Assembly (NCBI GenBank): GCA_964415785.1
Contig: CAYQBU010000001.1
Coordinates: 1-64,000 of the forward strand
Reading direction: 5' to 3'
DNA length: 64,000 nt
Origin: SLJM01 sp964415785
Lineage (GTDB): Bacteria; Myxococcota_A; Bradymonadia; Bradymonadales; Bradymonadaceae
The translations under genes were made by a program, and so were the position numbers. Shown piece by piece: positions 8,349 to 18,113 of the stretch (the stretch's first letter is position 1; the number at the start of each line of letters is the position of its first letter). The notes below the pieces were generated by a model. That model worked only from the letters and a program-made list of their open reading frames with translations, was not told the origin of the DNA and searched no databases.

Positions 8349-10037
8349 CTACCAATTCGTCGACTCAATCACCTCGCTCGACTTCGCCTTCTTCTGGCGC
8401 TGCTTGCGAAATAGCCGCTGCTGCAACTTCTCCACCAGCGGCCTAATAGAATCCTCATCGTAGGCCGAGATCGCGATGCCATCGTGGTTATCGGCGATGC
8501 CACGCGCCTTGTCGGTATCCATAAGATCCATCTTATTGAACACCAAGAGCTGTTCCTTATCGCCCAGATCAATTTCGCTCAAAATACGGTTGACGGCCTC
8601 GATCTTATCCTCGTAGAGCGGATCCGAGACGTCGACCAGATGCACCAAAATATCGGCCTGGTCCAGCTCCTCGAGCGTCGCCTTAAACGCCGCCACCAGA
8701 TCCGGCGGCAGGTCATGTATAAACCCCACCGTATCCGTAAAGATCACCTCTCGGTTTTCGGGAAACCGAAGCCGTCGCGTCGTCGGCTGGAGGGTCGCAA
8801 ATAACTGGTTTTCACTGCGCACTTCTGACTTCGTCAGTTGATTGAGCAGCGTCGACTTGCCGGCATTCGTATAGCCCACGATGCTCACCGTCGGGAGCTG
8901 ATTTTTCACCCGCCGTTTGCGCCGAATCGCCCGCTGTTGGCTCAACTTCTCGATATCCGCTTCCAACGACCGAATCCGATCCCTGGCCCGCCGCCGATTG
9001 ATCTCAAGCTTCGTCTCTCCCGGTCCCCGACCACCAATTCCTCCCGCCAGCCGGCTCATCCCCGTATTTTTCTGGTGAAGCCTCGGCAAATTATACTTGA
9101 GCTGCGCCAGCTCCACCTGAATCTTTCCATCTCGTGACTTGGCGTGCTGGGCAAAAATATCGAGGATCAACTGTGTCCGGTCGATGACTCGCAGGTCCGT
9201 CTCATCGGTGATGCTGCGCAACTGGCGCGGCTCCAGATCTTGAGCGAACACGATCAACTCCACGTCCAACTGCAAGGCCTTGAGGGTCAATTCCTCGAGT
9301 TTTCCTCGACCCATCGCGTACTTGGGATGAGGCCGTGTTCGCCGCTGAACCATGGTGTCCACCACATCCACCCCGGCGGTGTCACACAACTCAAGCATCT
9401 CCTCGATCTCGACCTCTTCATCTCGACCGGCCAGCGTCGACACGCAGGCCAACATCACCGGCTCCTTGCCGGTGGTGACCAATTCGTCGGCCTTGCGCTG
9501 AAACTCGCTCTCCAACTCATTGATGAAGAAGGTAAAACTCAGATCGATCTCCGCCGGATTCGGCGCCTTTTCGATCTCCCACATCTTGTCGTCCGGGTTC
9601 TCCGGAATCAGATAGGCATAGGCCACCTGGCCCGGATAGCCCTCTCCATCGATCCCCACGGAGATCACCATATCCAATTGCAGCTTCGACAGGTCCGTCA
9701 GGTCCTCACTGGTCATCTCCACCTGGCGCCCATCTCCTTTCAGATAGGTGCGGATCAACCGAATGCCACGAAAGCGGCTCTTGCCGCCCCGTTGCCGGCC
9801 GATATCGGGCAAATACACCCGCTTATCATCACCCACCATCACGTGCAGAATCTTTCCCTGCCGATCGGCCATCACCGCTACGATTCGGTTGAGTTGGTGC
9901 GAGATATCCGTGAGATGCCTCGCAAACTCTTGATTGACCGCGTCAAAGCCATCGAGGTGCCGCTTGTACAGCTTCTGTAATTTCCGGCGCTCTCGGGACT
10001 TCAGGCCGTTTAAGTCTCCATGGATGTCTCGTGCGAT
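8349..10037 (-). CDS. hflX: GTPase HflX (ribosome-associated), apparent non-canonical start
   Basis: A HflX GTPase, a ribosome-splitting and rescue factor. The HflX domain has the glycine-rich GGIGGRGPGETKLE segment, G1 GYTNAGKST, G3 DTVGF and G4 NKMD, with a final Trp-containing tail. The conserved long N-terminal domain of this subgroup (HGDLNGLKSRERRKLQ, then LYKRHLDGF, running into VMADRQGK) is encoded without a stop back to 10055. The only ATG/GTG starts are far downstream at 9872/9875, inside that domain and without an SD. An AAGGAG SD lies 8 nt before an in-frame ATC at 10037, so an ATC start (562 aa) is proposed. A CTG at 10004 is an alternative. The start is uncertain; the product is secure. 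Confidence 0.85.
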   Translation of the reverse strand: MARDIHGDLNGLKSRERRKLQKLYKRHLDGFDAVNQEFARHLTDISHQLNRIVAVMADRQGKILHVMVGDDKRVYLPDIGRQRGGKSRFRGIRLIRTYLKGDGRQVEMTSEDLTDLSKLQLDMVISVGIDGEGYPGQVAYAYLIPENPDDKMWEIEKAPNPAEIDLSFTFFINELESEFQRKADELVTTGKEPVMLACVSTLAGRDEEVEIEEMLELCDTAGVDVVDTMVQRRTRPHPKYAMGRGKLEELTLKALQLDVELIVFAQDLEPRQLRSITDETDLRVIDRTQLILDIFAQHAKSRDGKIQVELAQLKYNLPRLHQKNTGMSRLAGGIGGRGPGETKLEINRRRARDRIRSLEADIEKLSQQRAIRRKRRVKNQLPTVSIVGYTNAGKSTLLNQLTKSEVRSENQLFATLQPTTRRLRFPENREVIFTDTVGFIHDLPPDLVAAFKATLEELDQADILVHLVDVSDPLYEDKIEAVNRILSEIDLGDKEQLLVFNKMDLMDTDKARGIADNHDGIAISAYDEDSIRPLVEKLQQRLFRKQRQKKAKSSEVIESTNW

Positions 10038-10147
10038 AGACGTCTCTCCTTCGCTTCAATGCCAATTCATTGCGTCTGAGGTTCGCTCCCTGGGAACAAC
10101 AACTGCCTCTCCACCCAACATTCCTATCCCGGATTATTCATGAGACG

Positions 10148-11932
10148 TCAGTCACAGCCGAGGTTTTCCATCTGACCTTCCACAGCACCCCGGTTGGAGG
10201 GCCCGCTATTGAGATATTGTTGGAAGTGGCTGCAGGCATTGTCGCTATCTTCCAATCGGGTATAGGCGAGCCCCAAAATTCGATGGCACGGTGTATGCCC
10301 GGCACTCAGGGCTTCCTGACAGATCTCGACAGCTCCCTGCGGATCGCCGGCCATGACAGCCCTGGCAGCCTCGTTATAGCGGTCCTGAGCCTCTTCGGCA
10401 CTCAACCCACCGGACGGACTCGGCGAGGGGCTCGGGGCTGGCGCCGCCTCCGCGCTCGCCTGCGCCGCCGCCTCTTCTTCTTCTTGAGCCGCGATCTCTG
10501 CCAGCTCCTCTTCTCTCGCCTCGATGGCGTCGAGCAGATCCATCGCCGGCTCGTAATCGGCAAACAATAATTCGTCGACGTATCCCCGGGCCTCTTCGAA
10601 TTCTTCGTCGTCAAAAGCCTCTTGTCCCATCGCCAACACCGCCTCGAAGATCGACTCGCGAAGCCCCTCGTCCTCCGCCAGGCCATAGAAAATCGAGTGC
10701 GATGGAATCGCTGTCAGCGCATCAAAGGCATCCATGATCTCGCCGTCCCCAAAATGGTCGGCGGCGTCTTCGTAATTGCCTTTATGCGATTGCTCCACGC
10801 GAGCCTGGGACACCAGATCGTCGATCTCATCGCGCTGTTCCGGTGTTGGATCGAGCTGGTCTCGCATCAAGCGCAGACTTCCAATGGGCTCTCGCAACTG
10901 CCCGGCCTCGATTTCTGCCCGTGCCTGATCGATCACCGCCCCAATTTGGTCGTCCCCATCGCCATCGACGTCGTAATCCTCCGCCAACTCCTCGGCCAGT
11001 GCTTCCTCTTGGGCCACCGGCTCATCGGTCTCCGGCTCCTCTTCGTCGCCGCTCTGAACCATAAAGAATACACCCGCCAGGGCCACCACAATGGCGCCCG
11101 CGATCGCCCCCATCAGGCCCAGCTTGACGACGTCCGTGCCCCCTTTGGACTCCCCACCGACCGTGCTGGCCGCCACCTTCTCCGACTGGGGCGTAAAGAC
11201 GTAATTTTCTCCCGGTTCCACGAACCGAAATTTCACATGCCCCAGCTCCACCACGTCCCCGCGTTGAAGATGGGTTGCTCGATAACTCTCCCCGCTGACC
11301 TTGACCCCATTCTTACTATTGAGGTCCACGATCTTATAAGTCGTATTGTCTTCGCGCACGATCTTGGCGTGCTTACTCGAAATGGAGCGATGATCGATGA
11401 TGATGTGACAATCTTCCCCGCGCCCGATCACCACTTCCGGCCGATTTAAGGGAAACTCCTCGCCCGCAAAATTACTCGAGATCACCACCAGCTTCGCCAC
11501 AAGTGACTGAATCACCTGCGTCTGCTCGCGCTTCGAATCCCCAAAATCGTCGTCGATATTCTCTGGCTTTTTGGGCTTCTTCGGAGGCTTGCCGGCCTTG
11601 CCCGCTTTTCCGGAGCCCGAATCCGACTTCTCGCCCTTTTTCTTCTCCGCCTTCAGCGTCAATCGATAGTCGCCGATCTCCACCACATCACCGGGTGTCA
11701 TCGGGGCTCGACCGTCGATCTTCTTTCCGTTTTTCTTGAGCCCGTAGCGCGCGGCAACGTCTTCAATATAGACGTCTTCGTCGTCGCGCACGATCTTACC
11801 GTGGCGCCGAGAGACATTGCGATCCGTCAAACGAATCGTATTCCCCTCTTTACGCCCAATGGTGATCTCATCCCGGATGAGCGATACGGCGGTCTTGCCG
11901 CCTTCATCATCCTCAATCAGGAGCTTGTACAT
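10148..11932 (-). CDS. Double FHA-domain membrane protein with TPR-like C-terminus
   Basis: A 594-aa protein. FHA domain 1 (about 1-93) has GR...SRRHGKI and domain 2 (about 165-245) has GRGEDC...SSKHAKI and LNSKNG; both keep the phosphothreonine-binding Arg/Ser/His. A Lys/Gly/Pro-rich linker joins them. A single membrane helix near 268-292 (LGLMGAIAGAIVVALAGVFF) follows, then an acidic stretch, helical repeats and an Ala/Glu-rich linker. A final TPR-like segment (RYNEAARAVMAGDPQGAVEI) is rich in conserved Cys. FHA domains are predicted to be cytoplasmic readers of Ser/Thr kinase signals, with the TPR part across the membrane. The ATG at 11932 has an AAGGA SD. The partner kinase is not in this window. 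Confidence 0.82.
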   Translation of the reverse strand: MYKLLIEDDEGGKTAVSLIRDEITIGRKEGNTIRLTDRNVSRRHGKIVRDDEDVYIEDVAARYGLKKNGKKIDGRAPMTPGDVVEIGDYRLTLKAEKKKGEKSDSGSGKAGKAGKPPKKPKKPENIDDDFGDSKREQTQVIQSLVAKLVVISSNFAGEEFPLNRPEVVIGRGEDCHIIIDHRSISSKHAKIVREDNTTYKIVDLNSKNGVKVSGESYRATHLQRGDVVELGHVKFRFVEPGENYVFTPQSEKVAASTVGGESKGGTDVVKLGLMGAIAGAIVVALAGVFFMVQSGDEEEPETDEPVAQEEALAEELAEDYDVDGDGDDQIGAVIDQARAEIEAGQLREPIGSLRLMRDQLDPTPEQRDEIDDLVSQARVEQSHKGNYEDAADHFGDGEIMDAFDALTAIPSHSIFYGLAEDEGLRESIFEAVLAMGQEAFDDEEFEEARGYVDELLFADYEPAMDLLDAIEAREEELAEIAAQEEEEAAAQASAEAAPAPSPSPSPSGGLSAEEAQDRYNEAARAVMAGDPQGAVEICQEALSAGHTPCHRILGLAYTRLEDSDNACSHFQQYLNSGPSNRGAVEGQMENLGCD

Positions 11933-12211
11933 GCACGCATCCTTCCGGCAATAATTGGCCTTCGCCTGACCCGGACTTGGCGCCGGGACTGCCCGCTGCC
12001 ACTACACTTTCCTACCGGTCCTGTGTCGCATCGCCTCTACTTCCTTGGTGGCGATTCCTATGCTCCTCTTTCAGCCCCTCTCCAGGAGAAGCTGAACGCT
12101 GCCTTGATTCGCCGAGGTTGACCGTCGAAAAGCGCCTGAAAACCATAGTTATCACAGCCCCCGGGTTTCTTCAATTTGTCCCACCCCTTTTCCAACACCC
12201 AGCTGACACCT

Positions 12212-15200
12212 TTACTCGGCTTCTCCCATCTCCGGTTCTCTTTTCCCCTCTCGCCATCCCTCCACGCTATTGTAAATCACGGGTATGATCACCAGCGAAA
12301 TCGCGGCCGATACGAATAGCCCTCCGATCACCGCCCGAGCCAGCGGCGACTGGGTATCGCCACCCTCGCCCAATCCCAGGGCCACCGGGGTCAACGCCAA
12401 TATCGTGGTCACCGTGGTCATCAAGATCGGTCGCAAGCGACGTCGCGTGCTGATCTCCACCGCTTGCCGAACCAACATTCCCCGCTCTCGTCGCATCAAA
12501 TTGATATAGTCCACCAACACGATCGCGTTATTGACCACGATCCCCGTCAGCATGATGCAGCCCATAAAGGACTGGATATTGAAGGTCGTCCCCGTCAATA
12601 AAAGCATCAATATCACCCCGATCGCCGCCACCGGGATCGACAACATGATGTAGAGCGGCTGAATAAAGCTCTCGAATTGGCTGGCCATCACCATATAGAC
12701 CAGCGCGATCGCCAACAGGATGCCGATGAGCAGTGCTCCAAAGGTCTCGTCCTGCTCTTCCGTCTCCCCTTTCACCAGCACACTGAATCCATCGGGCACA
12801 TCCATCTCATCGATCTCTGCGCGCAGATCGGAGGCGATATGGCCTAAGTTTCGGTCTCCGCTCAAAAAGGCCCGAACATTGACCACCCGACCCTGATTCT
12901 CCCTCTCGATGGTCAGTGGCCCCACTTCCTCCTCAATATTGGCCACGTCGCCCAGCGTTGCCGACCCACCACCGGGCAAAATAATCGGCATATCCATGAG
13001 CTGTTCGAGCCCCTCGCGCTCCATACGTGGAAGGCGCACGATCACATCGAATTCGTCTCCGTCCGTTCGCAGCACCGTCGATTGGCGTCCCTGAATATAG
13101 GTCTGAATCTGACTGCCCACCACCGAGGGCTCGATACCCATGGAGCCCAACTTCTCTCGGTCCGGCACCACCTGCAACTCCGCCCCTCCCGTCTCACGGC
13201 TCACATTGGTGCTCATCACCCCGTCGACGGACCCCATGATCTCTGAGGCTTCCTGCGCGAGCCGGTCGGCCGTCTCGATATCGAAGCCCCGCACCTGAAT
13301 CTCGAGTCGCTCCCCGCCTCCTTGCAACACTCTTAAAATCCACAACCCTCCCCCGGCCCTCACTCGGACATCGCCCCCGGCCACCAACCCCTCGACCTCG
13401 TCATTGAGATCTCGAGCCACCTCGTCGCTGGAGCGATCCCGTTGATTGGCGGGCACCAATTGCAACGTGATCCGCCCCGACTCCCCTCCCGACGTCGACC
13501 AACCCCCGGGCGTACCGACAATCGTCTGCATCAATTCCAGCTCTGGTACCGCATCGGGGATCACAGCTTCGATCTTTTGGATTGCCTGCTCCGTTCGCTC
13601 AATCCGCGTGCCCTCGGGCATCTCCAGATCGATGCGCACCTCGCTCTGATCGTCTTCCGGCAATAACTCCGTCCCGACCTGGGGCACCAGACTTATCGCT
13701 CCCACCAGCAACACCAACGTCACCCCCAATACCGTCCAGGGATGATTCAAGCACCAATCTGCCAGATTCCCATACACCTGCTCCAGGGCATCCAGAAAGT
13801 TGGAGATCACTCCTTTCGCCTCTCCATTGGCGATCTTTTCCGCATTCAAAAACCGCGACGCCAGCATCGGGATCAGCGTCAATGCCACCGCCAGCGAGCA
13901 CACCAGCGCAAAGCTGACCACAAAGGCCATCTGCCCGAAAAATATCGCCGCAAACCCCGTCAAAAAGATCACCGGCACAAACACCACCAGCGTCGTGATC
14001 GTCGATGCCACGATCGCCGTCCCCACCTCCCGCGATCCCTCGACGGCCGCAAAGATCGAATCCTCCCCCTCCTCTAATTTCCGATAGATATTCTCCAGAA
14101 TCACAATCGCGTTATCCACCAGCAGCCCCACCCCCAGGGCGACCCCACCGAAGCTGATCAGGTTCAAGGTGATCCCGAAATAATACATCAGCGTAAAGAT
14201 ACCGATGATCGAGATCGGTATGGCCACTCCCACGATCACCGTCGAGCGCACGCTCTGCAAAAAGAAGAGCAAGACCAAAATGGCCAGGATCGCTCCCGCC
14301 AGCACCGCCCCCTGCACGTTGGCGATCGAGTCCTCGATATACTCCGAGGTATCCGTCACCACCGACAACTGGGCTCGGCCCTCATAATCGCGGTTGATAC
14401 GCCCGATTTCATCGCGCACCGCTTCTGCCACCTCCACCGTATTGGTGCCCGACTGGTTGGTCACCGACAACCGTATCCCTGGCTCGCCGTTGAGCCGCAC
14501 GATATTCGACGGATCTTCAAAGGTATCCAGCACCTGAGCGACGTCGCGCAGATAGATCGGCACCGCCCCCTGGCGCTCACTCTCTCGCATCCCCACGACA
14601 ATACTCTGCAGGTCCGCCACATCTCCCGACTCCCCCATCACCCGTACCAGAAGCGACTCGTCAAATTGTTCGATCTGTCCGGCCGGAATATTGCGATTTT
14701 CCCGACTCAAGGCCTCGCTGATCTCCGTCGGCGACAGCCCGTAGGCCCGCAACCGATCCGTATCCAGGACCACCTGGAACTCCCGAGCCAGTCCTCCCCG
14801 AACGTCGACGGAGGCTACCCCTTCGACGCGCTCCAGGCGCGGCTCCAACTGGCGCTCCGAGAGCTGGCGCAGCTGCGGCTCCGATAGATCTCCCGACAGC
14901 GACAACTGCAAGATCGGAAAGCTGTTGATATCAAAGCGAAACACCACCGGATCGTCGGCCTCATCTGGCAATTGCCCTTTGACCCGCTCGATCGTCGAAC
15001 GGACATCGTTCATCGCCGTGTCCAGATTGGTCCCCCAATTAAAGCGCAGCGATACCCGGCTTCGCCCCTCCGTCGAGAAGCTATCGATCGTATCGATCCC
15101 CTCCACCGTTCCCACCGCTTCTTCGATGGGTCGCGTGATCAGCGTCTCGATCTCCTCCGGGCCCGCTCCCTCATAAGAGGTCGTCACCGACAGGGAGGGA

Positions 15201-15325
15201 AACTCAATATCGGGCAACAGATCGATCTGCAGCCTCGAAAAGCTCACCACCCCCAGCAACAACACGGCGACGAAGACCATGGTCGTCATCACTGGACGAC
15301 CAACCGCTATCTTGGGCAAATTCAT
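12212..15325 (-). CDS. RND efflux pump inner membrane transporter (AcrB/HAE1-like)
   Basis: A 1037-aa RND transporter, normal length for the family, with twelve membrane segments and two large periplasmic loops. The start MNLPKIAVGRPVMTTMVFV is typical. TM4 carries GLLVDNAIVILEN, a single Asp where AcrB has two, as in many HAE-1 pumps. The second half repeats GIVVNNAIVLVDYINL. It exchanges protons for drugs, lipids or other amphiphiles and works with the adaptor and TolC encoded upstream. The ATG at 15325 has a GGGAG SD. It lies 67 nt after the adaptor gene, the last gene of the three-gene operon. The substrate cannot be read from sequence. Confidence 0.9.
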   Translation of the reverse strand: MNLPKIAVGRPVMTTMVFVAVLLLGVVSFSRLQIDLLPDIEFPSLSVTTSYEGAGPEEIETLITRPIEEAVGTVEGIDTIDSFSTEGRSRVSLRFNWGTNLDTAMNDVRSTIERVKGQLPDEADDPVVFRFDINSFPILQLSLSGDLSEPQLRQLSERQLEPRLERVEGVASVDVRGGLAREFQVVLDTDRLRAYGLSPTEISEALSRENRNIPAGQIEQFDESLLVRVMGESGDVADLQSIVVGMRESERQGAVPIYLRDVAQVLDTFEDPSNIVRLNGEPGIRLSVTNQSGTNTVEVAEAVRDEIGRINRDYEGRAQLSVVTDTSEYIEDSIANVQGAVLAGAILAILVLLFFLQSVRSTVIVGVAIPISIIGIFTLMYYFGITLNLISFGGVALGVGLLVDNAIVILENIYRKLEEGEDSIFAAVEGSREVGTAIVASTITTLVVFVPVIFLTGFAAIFFGQMAFVVSFALVCSLAVALTLIPMLASRFLNAEKIANGEAKGVISNFLDALEQVYGNLADWCLNHPWTVLGVTLVLLVGAISLVPQVGTELLPEDDQSEVRIDLEMPEGTRIERTEQAIQKIEAVIPDAVPELELMQTIVGTPGGWSTSGGESGRITLQLVPANQRDRSSDEVARDLNDEVEGLVAGGDVRVRAGGGLWILRVLQGGGERLEIQVRGFDIETADRLAQEASEIMGSVDGVMSTNVSRETGGAELQVVPDREKLGSMGIEPSVVGSQIQTYIQGRQSTVLRTDGDEFDVIVRLPRMEREGLEQLMDMPIILPGGGSATLGDVANIEEEVGPLTIERENQGRVVNVRAFLSGDRNLGHIASDLRAEIDEMDVPDGFSVLVKGETEEQDETFGALLIGILLAIALVYMVMASQFESFIQPLYIMLSIPVAAIGVILMLLLTGTTFNIQSFMGCIMLTGIVVNNAIVLVDYINLMRRERGMLVRQAVEISTRRRLRPILMTTVTTILALTPVALGLGEGGDTQSPLARAVIGGLFVSAAISLVIIPVIYNSVEGWREGKREPEMGEAE

Positions 15326-15392
15326 CGCGCACTCCCGGCTTACATCATGGCTTTTCTTTGACTTGCTTCATTCCGACTGCCTCCACGTCGCG

Positions 15393-16622
15393 TCATTCCA
15401 CTGGTCCTTCCAGATCCTCACTGATGTCGGGGCCATCGCTGCGATGGACATCACGGACCTTGCTTCCTTCTTCCAGGGTCTCATGGCCTCTCAATACAAT
15501 GCGGTCACCCTCTTTGATCGCGTCGCCGAGAGCGCTCGACTCCCTGCCCCTCATCTCTACCGATACTTCCACCTTCTCGGCCTCTCCATCGACGACTCGC
15601 CAGACGTAGGGCGTCCCGTCCAGATCGTGTTGAATGGCCTGATTCGTCAGCACCAGGGCGTCGTCCATACGCCCATGTTCCATGCTCAACCGGGCATACA
15701 TCCCCGGTCGCAGCGTCCATCCCTCCTCGTCGACCACGGCCACGTCGACCCTCAAGCTGCGCGTCGCCGAATCCATCATCGGCGCCACCCGATGAATCTC
15801 TCCCACCAGGGCCGTGCTATTGAGTGCCCCCACGCGGATCTGGACCGGCGTCTGGGCATGGACCATCGCCGCCTTTCGCTCAGGCACCTGCACCGCCACG
15901 TACAACATATCGTCGTCGACGACGCTAAAAATCGCCTGGCCCGGCTGCACATGAGTGCCGCGCTCCACATAGCGATTGCCAATGACTCCGTCGAAGGGCG
16001 CGCGAATCTGGGTATTATCCAGGTCGTCGCGCGCCGACGCCAGACGCGCCTGCGCCTGCTCGATCTGGGCCTCCGCCACCGCCAATTGCTGCTCCGCATT
16101 GGCGATCGAGTTTTCCAACTCTTCGATCTCGCGCTCCGAGACCATATCTCTATCCCGCAGCGGCTGTTTGCGCCTCAGATCGCTCTCCAGATTGCTCAGA
16201 TTGACCTCTGCCTCGGCTTTCGTGGCCTGGGAGACCGACACACTGGCCGCCAACTCCCGCACCGATTGGCGCAGGTTGCGGTCATCGACCCGCCCCAACA
16301 ACTGGCCTTCGTCCACCGCGTCGCCGATATTGGCCTGCACCTCAAGCAGTCGCCCCCCCACCTCCGAGGAGACCTCCGTCATCTCCTCCGAGCGGACCTC
16401 GCCGGCGTAGTTGCCAGTGACCACAAATTCGTCGCGCTCCGGCGCCACCGTCTCCACGGTGACCACCGGACCGCCCGAGCCTCCCCCGCCCATCGGTGGC
16501 CCTCCGCCGCCCTCTTCTTCGTCTCCTCCGCAGGCCCAAACGGTGATCACGGCCAATACCGTCATCACCACCAAGCATCCTCTCATCAGCGTCGTCTGTC
16601 CCGTCTTCTTCGATATCTTCAT
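15393..16622 (-). CDS. RND periplasmic adaptor lipoprotein (membrane fusion protein)
   Basis: A 409-aa HlyD/AcrA-type adaptor with lipobox VWAC and a Gly-rich linker. The order lipoyl half-motif (GGRLLEVQANIGDAVDEGQ), coiled-coil hairpin (about 110-185), second lipoyl half (NTQIRAPFDGVIGNRYVERG) and beta-barrel (VGEIHRVAPMMD) is complete. It bridges the RND pump and TolC. The ATG at 16622 overlaps the TolC stop (TGATG), so translation is probably coupled. The middle gene of the operon. Confidence 0.9.
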   Translation of the reverse strand: MKISKKTGQTTLMRGCLVVMTVLAVITVWACGGDEEEGGGGPPMGGGGSGGPVVTVETVAPERDEFVVTGNYAGEVRSEEMTEVSSEVGGRLLEVQANIGDAVDEGQLLGRVDDRNLRQSVRELAASVSVSQATKAEAEVNLSNLESDLRRKQPLRDRDMVSEREIEELENSIANAEQQLAVAEAQIEQAQARLASARDDLDNTQIRAPFDGVIGNRYVERGTHVQPGQAIFSVVDDDMLYVAVQVPERKAAMVHAQTPVQIRVGALNSTALVGEIHRVAPMMDSATRSLRVDVAVVDEEGWTLRPGMYARLSMEHGRMDDALVLTNQAIQHDLDGTPYVWRVVDGEAEKVEVSVEMRGRESSALGDAIKEGDRIVLRGHETLEEGSKVRDVHRSDGPDISEDLEGPVE

Positions 16623-17929
16623 CACGTCTCTTCATCCTCAGCCCGCAAATAGCGATAGCGGATCTCTGCCAATTGGACCTGCAATTGCCTCTGATTTAGA
16701 CCCAGCTCCGAATCCAATAACTCCTGAGATGCATCGCGCACCTCCAGGCTCGACACCAGGCCCGATTCAAATTGAGCCACCACCTGGTCGTAATTCTGTT
16801 GGGCGACCTCGATTTGCTCCCGGGCCACCGCCACTGACGCCTCTGCCGATTCCCACTCGCGAAGCGCCTCCACCAATTCCGCATTCGCTCCTCGAAGATC
16901 GCGCTCCAGCTCCAACTCTTGCTGCCTCACCTCCGCCTGAGCCGCGTCTGCCCTCGCGTAGCGCGCCCCACCATCGTAGAGCTGCCAGGTCGCCGACAGG
17001 GTGACCGACCAGTTGAATCGTTCCGGATTAAACTGCGTCGTTCTTCCCAAATTGGTATTTAAGCGCAGATCCACCCGTGGTGCCAATGACCACCAGGCCC
17101 CCCGGCGCCCCAGCTCCGACGCTTCGATCCCCGATCGCATCGCCCCAAAGTCATCTCGCTGCTCCGTGACTCCCCGGGCGTCCTCCGGAAAAATCAGGTC
17201 GTCGACCTCCACTTGTGTATCCGCCCGAAGTTCTCCATCGGGCTCCTCGGCCATCAACACCGCCAGACTATCCGCCGCGTTGCCCAGCGTCGCCTCCGCC
17301 TCCAGGAGCGCCTGCTCCGCCTCCAGCACATCGACCCGCGCTCGACCGACGTCCACACTCACCGCCAGCCCCGCTTCTCGCAGCGCCTCCGCCTGATCCA
17401 GGTATTGCTCGCGCCAATCCACCGCTGACTCTGCGATCTCTACCTCCTCCTGCGCCGATGCCAGCGTATAGAACGCCACTTCCGCATCCAGCATCAACAG
17501 GTGGCGTTCCCACTCCGCACGCTGCTCCGTCATCTCCAGACTCGCTCCGGCCTGCCAATAATCAAAATAGGCCGGCGCGTCGAATACCGTCACTCCGACG
17601 CCGCCGTTGATCGACCAGTCCAGACTGCGCGAAAACACTTCTCCCTGCTCCGTTTCCACTTCAAAGGACTGTCGATCCACATTTGCGGACATGTCGGCCT
17701 GGGGCAGTAACGACGCCAACGCCTGGCGACGCATCGCCTGGCTCTGCCGGATCTGCATCTCCGTGATCTCTCTGGTTTCGTGTTTTTCCGGCACCACCTC
17801 CAGCACTTCCTCAAGGCTCACTTCTCGCGGCTGTGCCTCCACCACCGACGGCATCAACGCCACCACCATGACCACACTCCACGCCCCGAACTGCTTGACT
17901 CCTACTTCCATACCATCACTCATTTGCAT
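16622..17929 (-). CDS. TolC-family outer membrane efflux protein
   Basis: About 435 aa with a signal peptide ending near VVEA. Two TolC repeats consist of long amphipathic helices rich in Glu/Ala/Gln (for example AEWERHLLMLDAEVAFYTLA and the C-terminal VAREQIEVAQQNYDQVVAQF). The conserved ESGLVSSLEVRDASQELLDSE motif region lies near the end. It forms the outer membrane duct for the RND pump encoded downstream. The frame is open to 18241 but the upstream part is not protein-like. The ATG at 17929 has a GAAG SD; ATGs at 17923 and 17911 also keep the signal peptide. First gene of the operon, divergent from the FadL-type porin. Confidence 0.85.
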   Translation of the reverse strand: MQMSDGMEVGVKQFGAWSVVMVVALMPSVVEAQPREVSLEEVLEVVPEKHETREITEMQIRQSQAMRRQALASLLPQADMSANVDRQSFEVETEQGEVFSRSLDWSINGGVGVTVFDAPAYFDYWQAGASLEMTEQRAEWERHLLMLDAEVAFYTLASAQEEVEIAESAVDWREQYLDQAEALREAGLAVSVDVGRARVDVLEAEQALLEAEATLGNAADSLAVLMAEEPDGELRADTQVEVDDLIFPEDARGVTEQRDDFGAMRSGIEASELGRRGAWWSLAPRVDLRLNTNLGRTTQFNPERFNWSVTLSATWQLYDGGARYARADAAQAEVRQQELELERDLRGANAELVEALREWESAEASVAVAREQIEVAQQNYDQVVAQFESGLVSSLEVRDASQELLDSELGLNQRQLQVQLAEIRYRYLRAEDEET

Positions 17930-18113
17930 CGGTGTCTTCGAAATCGGCTCGAGGCGAACAAAAGCACATCCGTGCATTGTTCCACATTTTTTCTCGATCC
18001 TTACGTATCGTGCACGACCTAAAACCCACAAGACTCCTTGTCCCACTTTCCCCATCGCGATACCCTTTGGGCGAAACCATCCCTTATTCCCCGGCCTATT
18101 CGCGAGCCCCACT

